Below are positions 56,501 through 64,000 of a stretch of DNA of 64,000 bases, one piece after another (within the stretch, counting starts at the first letter, position 1; each line of letters begins with the position of its first letter). Made by a program: the position numbers and the translations under genes. The notes under the pieces were generated by a model that was given only the letters and a program-made list of their open reading frames with translations, was not told where the DNA came from and made no database searches. Origin of the DNA: Ctena decussata (Eukaryota; Mollusca; Bivalvia; Lucinida; Lucinidae). The stretch covers positions 113,997,842 to 114,061,841 of the forward strand of contig OZ022500.1 in NCBI GenBank assembly GCA_963989385.1. Reading direction: 5' to 3'.

Positions 56501-59500
56501 TTTCTGGTCCCAGAAAATTTACTTTTAAATATCTGTAGTTTGAGGAAACAGGAGAAGAAATTTACATAAAAATATTGAATGTGTCCAAACTATATTCCTT
56601 GCTATCAGAGATACATTGAGACATCAGTTTTCGAGATATTGAGAGTTGACTGTATTTTATGCAGTGTATGTTTGTCATTGTATATAGTTTATTTGTTGAC
56701 ATACAAATGAGCAGGCTGATAGTTGTTGCTGTGTGCACGCCAATGCTATTCAGGTCTGTGGATATATTTCCATGGTTTTTCCACCAGTTTTATAAAGGGA
56801 AATTTGTAACTTTCTGTTTGCTTTCCCTCTCCGAAAGTGGAGTCTGCTCTTAAAGGGCAAACTCTTTCCTTTAAGAACTGACCACATTGAAAAGGGATGC
56901 AAAAATGAATATTGCAGGGTTGCTTCCCATGGAGGTGTATCCATTTGCCTATTTACCTTAATAGGTATATTTGTTTCAGATTTGTAAAGGAAATAATCTG
57001 TGTAATATCAACACTATTACTGAGTTTTCCTCTGGGCGTTGTTTTCACCGGGGTCTATTATGATCCCCTTCACTTGTATTTTGGACTCCATGGAGAGGAA
57101 TGCATTCTTAGTCTAGCTGCAATTTATGGAGCTATAGTATGGGCTGCAGACAGAAGAGCTAAAACAGATGACAAGAAAAAAGGTGAAAATATCTAAAGTA
57201 CATGCTACATTCTGTTTTATTCTTATGATATAAAACATACTGAATTCCTAAACATATCTATCATATCCAACCTAGCGATAGCACTGTGCATTTAACTTTT
57301 TCAAATTGGCAGCAAAAACATGAATAAACTTTTCAACTAACACAGAATGATTACATATGAAAACAAGCATAAATTATAGGAAAGTTGATTACTGTCACAA
57401 AATGGTACAGATGCTTTGCAAATTAAAGTATAACAGCCTATACATGTAGTTTATTCTGCTTTTGTAAACAAGCAAACAAGGGATGAACCAGTATAAATAT
57501 GTACACTTATAATCATAGCACTCAAAAATGCTCATACTGTATACTTATTAAGGCATATGTGGTAATTATGCTATTTTGCTTGTGGCCTGTGATTTTGATC
57601 AGGGTCTGTGATTCTTCCAAATTTGTGGTATGTTTTGTATAAAATATATTCAGTCGCAACATTATGCTCCAAAGCATTGGCTAATAATAGTTTATTTAGA
57701 CATTTTGAGTATTTCATATAAATATTTCTTTAAAATAAAAAAGATTTTTTTCATAGTTTAGCATAGTTAGTAAATCTTTAACTACTAAAACTTATTCTGT
57801 TCTTCAGGGCCATTTCTTGATGAGATTCTAGTGGTGATGATCCTACATTATCTCTTCTTCATCACCATGGCAATATTCTCCAAGCCTGAGAATCTGAAAA
57901 GTACCAGCTATCGTGAACCTGTGGGATCCTGTAATGAGACCACAGAATTCACCTCTTTAACCACAGGAAAGGTCAGACCATCTTCTTTTCTTTTGGCTTT
58001 TATGAAATGGTTTAAATTAATAAAAGACTACTCAGTTTTCATGTATATCACTGAGAACATTATGAGTTTAAACCATGCTATTTGTAAGTCTCACTAGTGA
58101 GCCAGAGTCCAAGTTCTTTTGACCTTATGGAAGATAATCCCTGTATTATTTTCAAAAAGCAAGTAACTTTTCACTAAGTAAGAAAACCATGAACAAGAAC
58201 AACATAGACTGCATTTGTTTCTTGTAGAAAAAAAGATAACAAAAACATAAAAAATCTGTTGAATAAAGATTGCTAGAGATTTTTTAACAGTCCCACTTCA
58301 TTTTTAGCTCACCTGAACAAAGTTCAGGAAGAGCTATTGTACTAACCCCTGTGTCGGCGTTGGTGTCGGCATTGGTGTTGGCGTTGGCGGTGGCGGCATG
58401 TTAAAGTTTTTAAGATCTCATAGTTTCTAAACCCTTTGATCAATTTGAATTATATTTGGTATAATGATCGATGTTGATCCAAAATTTTATTCAGGACCAT
58501 CCCCACGCCTGGTCATGACCTTAAGGTCAAGGTCACAGACTTAGAAATTTTATGTTTAAGTTTTACGTTAAAGTTTATAAGATATCATAGTTTCTAAACC
58601 TTTAAATTGATTTAAATTTTATTTGTATGATGATAGATATTGGTCCAAAATTTTGTTCAGGACCATCCCCAGCCCTGTCATGACCAATAGGACAAGGTCA
58701 CGGACTTAGAAATTTTATGTTAAAGTTTTGCATTAAAGTTTTAAAGATAGCATAGTTTCTGAACATTTTAATCAATTTAAATTATATTTGGTATGATGAT
58801 AGATATTGGTCCAAAATTTTGTTCAGCACCATCCCCACCCCTGTCCATGACCTATAGGCCAAGGTCATGGACTTAGAGAAATTTTATGTTAAAGTCTTAC
58901 GTTAAAGTTTTTCTAAACCTTTTAATCGATTTGAATTGAATTTGGTATGATGGTAGATAGTGGTCCAAAATTTTATTCAGCTTCATCCCCACTCCTGAAC
59001 ATGACCTTAAGGTCAAGGTCACAGACTTTGAAATTTTATGTTGAAATGTTCTTGGCTAAAGTTTTTTAAAACTCTCCTTAACAATTAGACAGATTTATTT
59101 AATACTTCCACGTATGTTAGGTGATGGTCTAAATTTTATGCGATACCACCCCAGCCAGCTGGATGACAGGTCAAGGTCATGGACATACAAATGTTATGCT
59201 AAAAATTTTTGGTTAAATTTTCCTAGTGTATAGATGGATTCACACATGACCTTAAGGTCAAGGTCACAGACTTTGAAATTTTATGTTGAAATGTTCTTGG
59301 CTAAAGTTTTTTAAAACTCTCCTTAACAATTAGACAGATTTATTTAATACTTCCACGTATGTTAGGTGATGGTCTAAATTTAATGCGATACCACCTCAGC
59401 CAGCTGGATGACAGGTCAAGGTCATGGACATACAAATGTTATGCTAAAAATTTTTGGTTCAATTTTCCTAGTGTATAGATGGATTCAGTTTATACTTAAA

Positions 59501-60537
59501 ATTCTGTTAGATGCTGGTCCAGAGTTTTGCACAGTACCAACCTCACCTCTCGCATTGACCTTTAGGTCAAGGTCACAGGCTTAAGGTTTATAGTTTCACA
59601 CTGCCTAAATGGAAAGTTATACCAAGACTGATGACAGATACTGCTCCAGAGTTTTACATGGTAGCAGCATCACCTTCCTTATTGACCGTGAAGGTCAAGT
59701 TCACATCTTTAGAACATTTGTTCGTGATGGGTAAGCACTAGTTCAGGCGAGCTACGCTGTCTGATGACAGCTGTTCTTTTAAGTCTTGTGTAAAAACTTC
59801 ATCAAATCTCTAAGATTGCATTCCTGAGCTTATGGCATGATGAAGCTATATTGTGGTACCTCATTAGAGTCACCTTGATGGGGCAGTTCTTCTTAGGTGC
59901 CTTACTATCTGTTTTTATTGATTGTCCATGTATTTCCAATGCCTCTCATATAGAGCTCTGCTATATCAACTGTTTTTCTTTGTATCTTAAGAATACTGGG
60001 TACACTTTCTGGGAAAGCAACTCTTGTCATTTTAATTTTTGCCTCCCTTCTCACTGGGGATAAACTCTTAAAGGAGAAGAATTTATAGGATCAATTTCTA
60101 AAGGAAAAGAATTTGCTCCTATAGGAGCAATTTTTTTCCTTGAAGAGTTGACTTTAATTTAGAAGGGCTATGTTGCCAAAAAACAACAACAGGAAGCCAT
60201 AAAAATTGTCTCTTTCTGAAAAATAAAAATGACAGTAAAACATGGAGGTGTACCCATTCTGTGTACTTTATTGCAGATATTACAGAAAAGAAAATATCTA
60301 TGCCTAACAGATTATGATGAGCCTTATGATTTTCACTGTGTCAAGAATGAACCAGAATCAGGTGACCACTGGTATACAATCTGTGGCACAGCATATCCAA
60401 TCAGAGCAGAGTATGTTTTGATAACCTGTACAGCTGGAATATTAGGGACCACGTGGTTCTGGCAATTGATGAAGACCTCAACAGGTTTATCAAGAAAAGC
60501 AACATTTAGGCCATCAGAAAAACCAAAGGTTAGCTGA
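47380..60537 (+). CDS. Multi-pass membrane protein of unknown function, 5'-incomplete
   Basis: Seven exons join in frame: 47380-47494, 53285-53449, 54209-54283, 55267-55489, 56980-57182, 57808-57971, 60277-60537. They give 401 residues plus TGA. About eight hydrophobic helices alternate with short loops. The central loop FDLPFDIMCVKNVFWSWHDT DPNLEDRHFY is rich in charged and aromatic residues, and HxYFGLHGEE follows in exon 5. There is no signal peptide in the visible part. I recall this arrangement as an uncharacterised invertebrate family (DUF7802 from memory, not checked) and know of no function. The codon before 47380 is an in-frame TAG in the intron, so a start exon must lie upstream; I could not identify it. 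Aataaa motifs follow at 60545 and 60831. Confidence 0.85.
47495..47877 (+). other. Intron of the membrane-protein gene, nothing recognised
   Basis: Unique-looking non-coding DNA. Confidence 0.5.
47878..48056 (-). mobile_element. tRNA-derived SINE, reverse orientation
   Basis: On the - strand the head AGTGGCGGTAGTGTAGTGGA contains an A box (TAGTGTAGTGG), followed by ggttgcaagatcaatccccg (B-box region). Not a functional tRNA. Confidence 0.65.
48138..48385. mobile_element. Foldback MITE, GGGCCCAGTTGTTCAAA family
   Basis: Ends gggcccagttgttcaaaact and tttgaacaactgagccc are inverted. The next arms (cgttagttaa / ttaacga) and the central caaaagcttctcac hairpin also pair. A truncated relative is at 18644. 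Confidence 0.8.
48671..49147. mobile_element. Foldback insertion inside the (CCGT)n tract of repeat G
   Basis: It interrupts the microsatellite relative to repeat E. Imperfect inverted ends: ctcttaccagacctacattg tgggg and ggactgcaccccggaat read in reverse. Motifs 'tgtggggtg' and 'caccccacattg' recur inside. The exact ends are uncertain. Confidence 0.55.
50014..50312. mobile_element. Tc1/mariner-type MITE, CCGTAATCGACCC family, copy 2
   Basis: Inverted ends CCGTAATCGACCCATTTACC and GGTAAATGGGTCGATTACGG, TA on both sides. Reverse orientation relative to the copy at 46002. It is nested in repeat G. Confidence 0.9.
51002..52374. mobile_element. 1.37-kb non-autonomous hAT-like element
   Basis: Flanked by an exact 8-bp duplication GTAATTTG (50994-51001 and 52375-52382). 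Terminal inverted repeat CAAGGTTGGC / GCCAACCTTG. Subterminal repeats of (g)gaaatac(t)gg and aattcccgg lie at both ends. The middle is AT-rich and non-coding. It lies in the first recognised intron of the membrane-protein gene. Confidence 0.9.
52383..53284 (+). other. Intron, nothing recognised
   Basis: AT-rich intron before the exon at 53285. An open frame at 52803-53084 has no splice support. Confidence 0.5.
53285..53449 (+). CDS. Membrane-protein gene, second recognised exon
   Basis: Acceptor tatttcag and donor gtaagt flank 165 bp. It encodes IREGGRHVFLWITVVLYALI, then TEAISTHPVIDCFWHSQAIV, two hydrophobic stretches. Confidence 0.88.
53553..53594. repeat. (CTGT)n microsatellite
   Basis: About ten tetranucleotide copies, ending in tgtcggtc. 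Confidence 0.95.
53595..55266 (+). other. Introns flanking the 75-bp exon, one small foldback
   Basis: Apart from the exon at 54209-54283, the only structure seen is a foldback at about 54875-54942 (gcaaacagtgcagacccatc ... gaccagggttttcactgttt g). It belongs to the GCAAACAGTG family. Confidence 0.5.
54209..54283 (+). CDS. Membrane-protein gene, third recognised exon
   Basis: Acceptor attgcag and donor gtacgt flank 75 bp (25 codons), encoding SSFLYTSMVAVSHLKIPLWA QPFA. It enters and leaves in phase 1. Confidence 0.85.
55267..55489 (+). CDS. Membrane-protein gene, fourth recognised exon
   Basis: Acceptor tatttgtag and donor gtaaga flank 223 bp. It carries the DIMCVKNVFWSWHDTDPN motif, then a helix FNSAFCILFTGLHKLMV. 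Confidence 0.9.
55684..55812. repeat. Foldback repeat, about 128 bp
   Basis: aggttattgaatttatattg continues to gttcatatggcgaaggacgc. This pairs with gtgcgtctcggccatatgaa and on to aatataaattcaataacctt. The centre is acgagcttgcgag. It may be one end of a longer element running to about 56400, where another ttttaggtatataataaag motif sits. Confidence 0.8.
56438..56652. mobile_element. Tc1/mariner-type MITE, CAGTCAACTC family, copy 2
   Basis: Ends CAGTCAACTCCCGATATCTT and gatattgagagttgactg, flanked by TA. The central palindrome is around aaattttctggtcccagaaa. Confidence 0.88.
56980..57182 (+). CDS. Membrane-protein gene, fifth recognised exon
   Basis: Acceptor ttgtttcag and donor gtgaaa flank 203 bp. 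It has two helices (IICVISTLLLSFPLGVVFTG and LSLAAIYGAIVWAAD) around YYDPLHLYFGLHGEEC. A foldback repeat ends about 35 bp before the acceptor. Confidence 0.88.
57183..57807 (+). other. Intron, nothing recognised
   Basis: AT-rich; a weak 'gcacttaactttttcaaattg' resembles the interior of the CCGTAATCGACCC MITE family. Confidence 0.4.
57808..57971 (+). CDS. Membrane-protein gene, sixth recognised exon
   Basis: Acceptor gttcttcag and donor gtcaga flank 164 bp. It encodes FLDEILVVMILHYLFFITMA with IFSKPENLKSTSYREP. The donor lacks the usual gtaag but the phase fits. Confidence 0.85.
58306..59780 (+). mobile_element. Hairpin-ended repeat H with 165-bp and 245-bp tandem units
   Basis: It starts AGCTCACCTGAACAAAGTTC AGG after a T run, then a (GGTGTCGGCGTT)n tract. 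It ends GTTCAGGCGAGCTACGCTGT with hairpin GCTGTCTGATGACAGC and TGTTCTT. Units of about 165 bp (ttaaagtttt.aagat.tcata gtttct) are followed by a 245-bp tandem duplication from about 59001 and 59246 with only a few differences. Confidence 0.7.
59996..60259. mobile_element. Foldback MITE, TGGGTACA family, abutting a splice acceptor
   Basis: The left end ctgggtacactttctgg and right end aggtgtacccattc are inverted. The inner hairpin is aatttgctcctataggagca a. Relatives lie at 1906, 33879 and around 56755. The last exon of the membrane-protein gene starts 17 bp to its right. Confidence 0.65.
60277..60537 (+). CDS. Membrane-protein gene, last exon
   Basis: Acceptor tttattgcag is followed by 86 codons and TGA. 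A Cys-containing loop (CVKNEPESGDHWYTICGTAY) precedes a final helix (AEYVLITCTAGILGTTWFW) and a short basic tail. The foldback repeat at 59996-60259 ends 17 bp before the exon. Confidence 0.88.
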   Translation: MLQKRKYLCLTDYDEPYDFHCVKNEPESGDHWYTICGTAYPIRAEYVLITCTAGILGTTWFWQLMKTSTGLSRKATFRPSEKPKVS

Positions 60538-60969
60538 GCTATGGAATAAACAGGCAGCAAAAGGCGCAGATACGACATTGCAAGAGCTAGGAATTTATGT
60601 TAGTGTTGGTATGAGTTGCAGATGTTTGCATTGTTTTATTCCAAATATTCAGACAGCACAGTTTAAATCTGGGAATGGAATGGGTTGGAATAATGGAATG
60701 GACAAGATAATTTACAAACCATTGGCTGCACTTTCATCCAAGAGCCTGGAATCATATTCTTATAGAAAAGAATTTGCTTCCTCATTGGGAGTAATTCCTT
60801 TCCTGCAAGAGTGCCAGCCCAAATTAATGGAATAAAGGGGAAGAAATTACCACGTCCATGTTTAAACCATGCTTATTCAGACAGACTGTCTTAGCAAAGA
60901 TATCAGACTGCTCCTGAGGATAGTTGCAAAATATCCACTTAAATGACAAATGAGCTTGTCCAAATTTTA

Positions 60970-61150
60970 AGGATAACTTGGTGGTTTTACATCCTCTTCA
61001 GCAGTATATCAGTCACACCAGCATGATGGGAGGATGATTATGAAGTGTTCTGTGTATTGAAGTGCTGTTTAGATTAGGACAGAATCTCACCTTCAGCCGG
61101 ACTTGAACCCCTGATCCTAAGTCAGGAGCACTACCGGCCACTCTGCCACA
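60970..61150 (-). mobile_element. tRNA-derived SINE, reverse orientation
   Basis: On the - strand a consensus B box GGTTCAAGTCC follows a tRNA-like head (gtggcagagtggccggtagt). The far end carries a tail related to tgactgatatactgctgaag. It lies downstream of the last exon. Confidence 0.7.
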
Positions 61151-61304
61151 TGATGACAGTGTCCATTAAAGAAAGGGTCTAGGTGTTTGTGTTTGTTCAT
61201 CTATATATCCTATTAACCCTATAAAATAAGATAAACTGGAAATGTTTTTCAGAGAAAAACTGATGACCCCCACCAGCCCATTTCCAATCCCCGCTTATGA
61301 ATAA

Positions 61305-62215
61305 AAAAAACAAGGTCAAGTCACCAAAATTTAATCAGCTCTTAAACTTGTCCCAATGATGTATCCATGCAAGTTTGGTGAAATTCCATCCATTGGTTCA
61401 AGAGATATAGTGGGTACAAGAAATTGTCATCTAAGCCCTCCAGTGACCTTGCAAATGAGGTCAAGGTCACCAAAATCTAATTGGCTCTTAAACCTGTCCC
61501 AGTCATGTATCCATGCAAGTTTGGTGAAATTCTATCCATTGGTTCAAGAGATATCATAGGTACAAGAAACTGTCATCTAAGTCCTCCAGTGACCTTAAAA
61601 ATGAGGTCAAGGTCACCAAAATCTAATCAGCTCTTAAGCTTGTCCCAATGATGTATCTGTGTAAGTTTGGTGAAATTCCATCCATTGGTTAAGGAGATAT
61701 AGTGGTTACAAGAAATTGACATCTAAGTCCTTCAGTGACCTTGAAAATGAGGTCAAGGTCACCAAAATCTTCTCAGCTCTTAATCAGCTAAGTCCTGCAG
61801 TGACCTTGAAAATGAGGTCAAGGTCACCAAAATCTAATCAACTCTTAAGCTTGTCCCAATGATATATGCATGCAAGTTTGGTGAAATTCAACCCATAGGT
61901 TCAGGAGATATTGTGCATACCAGAAATTTTCACACCATTTAAGTCCTCCTGTGACCTTGAAAATGAGGTCAAGGTCACCAAAATCTAATCAGCTCTTAAG
62001 CTTGTTCCAATGATATATCCATGCAAGTTTGGTGAAATTCCATCCATTGGTTCAGGAGATATTGTGCATACAAGAAATTTTCACGCAATTTAAGTTCTCC
62101 TGTGACCTTGAAAATGAGATCAAGGTCACCAAAATCTAATCAGCTCTTAACCTTGTCCCAATGATACATCCATGCAAGTTTGGTGAAATTCTATCAATTG
62201 GTTCAAGAGATATCG
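61305..62215. repeat. About 150-bp tandem array
   Basis: Six or seven units open with gaggtcaaggtcaccaaaat ctaatcagctcttaa and continue with atccatgcaagtttggtgaa attcc. It resembles the bodies of the hairpin-ended repeats. A ggtggggggacataat motif at about 62290 may be its terminal hairpin. Confidence 0.8.
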
Positions 62216-62308
62216 CACATACAAGAGTGGGACGCCGAGGCCGATGCACCGGGAACCGCACTGAAAACAATATGTCCTCCCTCACCTTTGGTGGGGGGAC
62301 ATAATCAG

Positions 62309-62538
62309 CCGGGTCATGTGACTTCCAACAATGTGGCAATTTGGTCATGTGATATTCAGAACACCCTTCTCATTTCAATGGGGTAACCAGAGATCTCATT
62401 GTTGGTTCTGTGGCTTGGGTCACTTCCATAGATGGCTGCTGTGACAAGCAAAGGCTCTGATCAGACTGCACTTATGTGCAGTCTGATCAGAGCCTTTGCT
62501 TGTCATCAATGCCACATTGTTGGAAATCACATGATGTG
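62309..62538. mobile_element. Foldback MITE with perfect 30-bp hairpin
   Basis: Outer arms tcatgtgacttccaacaatg tggca and tgccacattgttggaaatca catga are inverted. Inner arms 62442-62471 and 62476-62505 pair perfectly (tgacaagcaaaggctctgat ...) around loop ttat. It shares the gtctgatcagag motif with the GAGCCG family. Confidence 0.85.
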
Positions 62539-62542
62539 GCTC

Positions 62543-64000
62543 AAATAAGCTGTACAGATACACCTTCATGGTGTGATCACTGTTTGTACATAGGAGACAG
62601 TTTTAGCAGAAAAGTTTGCTTCTGTGATAGATTCTGAAATTTCTACTCCAGTTGGGTCTACTCATAACAGAAGGAATTTGCTCTCTGAGACAGCAAATTC
62701 TTTTCATTAAGAGTAGTCTCATGAGAGGAAACTAATACTACCAGAGACACAAGCTACAGGATCATTGTGATGACTATGATATTTTGAAGATTATGAGCAT
62801 CCATGCTTGTGTTGAATTATCAATAAATAAATACACTCGTCGACAGTCTCCTTAGATGAATCTATACTGGGACAACAATGTTCATACATCCATGAACAAA
62901 ACTTGTTCATGCGATGTTACATATAAGCAACGTCATAGATAATTCAGGCAGTTGATTGGCAGATGTAACGTTTGATATACGTCATGTCATAGTAAAGGCT
63001 GTTGTGGGTTATAACCAAACACATTGGTTAATAATGATTCTCTGTCCTTCTTTGGTATTAGTCAAAACTTCACAAATAAGTAACAGAATTGATGTGAAAA
63101 CATAGTATAAATTTATAAGATAAATTTCATTTTTCCAAAGTTCATGAAAGTATGAACGCAACGGGTTCCTTTGGGGTGTCACTTACTTTGCACGTAACCC
63201 ATTGCATTCAGTTCCATGAGAAAAATAACATTTATTTCTTAAGAAAATAGCATTAAATACATTTGAACAACACAAGTAAAAAAAATTCTTTTGATGCCTG
63301 TAAATCAGTGAGCATGAATTCAGATATGGCAGCACCCATCACAACTTGCCATCTGATATTATAAAGCCTGTCTCCTTGACTGATTGGTCACCACAGATGC
63401 CTTTAGCCACTGAAGTGACCAATGATGAGGCTGAAGTTGTGAAATCATTTGGTGGCCTTTGTTATTGTCAGCAGCATTCACTGTCCATTATATAATTCAT
63501 CAAATCTCGACTTGCAAGAAGTGTCACTGTTAATTGATGCCCCTGTTGAAATCCTGCTCCTAAAATAGGATAAAATGTAAAAACAGTTGTTTATGAGTTA
63601 GGGAACTGCTCTATTCACTTCAGAAAAATAAGGAGACTTTAAAACTGCCGAGCCAGCGAAGTGAGCAGGGAAAATTTTTAGCAGCATAAGCAGATTCAGA
63701 AAATTCCAGAAATTTTCCCTTCATGTCTTTTATTCCAGAATTTTCCCAGTTTTCTAGGATTTTCATAATGCTACAAAGGGTGGTAAAAGCTACCACCAGC
63801 TGCTAAGGTCATCACTGGCAGCCAGATACTAAGAGGATTTTTATACTATCTGGGCTGAAATTCAGGCAGAATTTTAACTGTTTCACTCTTCTTGCAGACA
63901 GGCTGATGATTAAGGAAAACGAAAAGATGCTACCTTCTCCAAATATTTATTTGAGCAAAATATATCATTTTCTTAAAATAAATTTCATGGAACAAATTAA
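62543..64000. other. Downstream DNA, no gene recognised
   Basis: A weak inverted repeat lies at 63140-63225 (gaacgcaacgggtt / aacccattgcattc). No open frame with coding character or splice sites was seen. Confidence 0.5.

Overview
The window is animal nuclear DNA, most probably from a bivalve mollusc and perhaps a venerid-type clam. The genes are AT-rich, split by long introns, and use GT-AG splice sites. Most of the rest is interspersed repeats of kinds I associate with bivalves: 5'-hairpin elements with (CGTC)n tracts, foldback MITEs and tRNA-derived SINEs. The species call rests on repeat style and memory, not on a search.

Two protein-coding genes lie on the + strand. The first is HIF1AN (factor inhibiting HIF, an asparaginyl hydroxylase). 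Seven exons lie between 1274 and 30748; the exon for about the first 61 residues is upstream of the window. All three iron ligands and the 2-oxoglutarate contacts are present. The second gene (47380-60537, seven exons, at least 401 residues) encodes a conserved multi-pass membrane protein of unknown function, perhaps of the family I remember as DUF7802. Its start exon was not found.

The largest mobile element is an LTR retrotransposon in HIF1AN intron 6 (20833-29796, coding strand -). It has 2149-bp LTRs that differ at one site by eye, a 5-bp target duplication (CTGTC), a tRNA-Leu primer-binding site and a polypurine tract. Its single ORF reads gag, protease, integrase and a stub of reverse transcriptase. 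An in-frame stop follows, then the last codons of RNase H. This is the pol order of Gmr1-like Ty3/gypsy elements (integrase before RT), with nearly all of RT-RNase H deleted. The integrase has Glu where the second catalytic Asp is expected. Each LTR holds six perfect TGACGTCA sites.

Layout: 1-15.2 kb, HIF1AN exons 2-3 (human numbering), a foldback MITE, a hairpin-ended element split by a 5.7-kb TIR transposon (which itself holds a 1.64-kb foldback element), and two more tandem-repeat-bearing hairpin elements. 15.2-20.3 kb, four HIF1AN exons with SINEs and foldbacks between them. 20.8-29.8 kb, the LTR element. 30.7 kb, the last HIF1AN exon. 31-47 kb, intergenic or 5' intron: more hairpin elements, MITEs, a (TG)50 tract, a 1.8-kb 39-bp minisatellite and a 45-bp minisatellite. 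47.4-60.5 kb, the membrane-protein gene, with a hAT-like element and hairpin elements in its introns. 60.5-64 kb, downstream DNA with a SINE, a tandem array and a foldback. The two genes show no operon-like or functional link.
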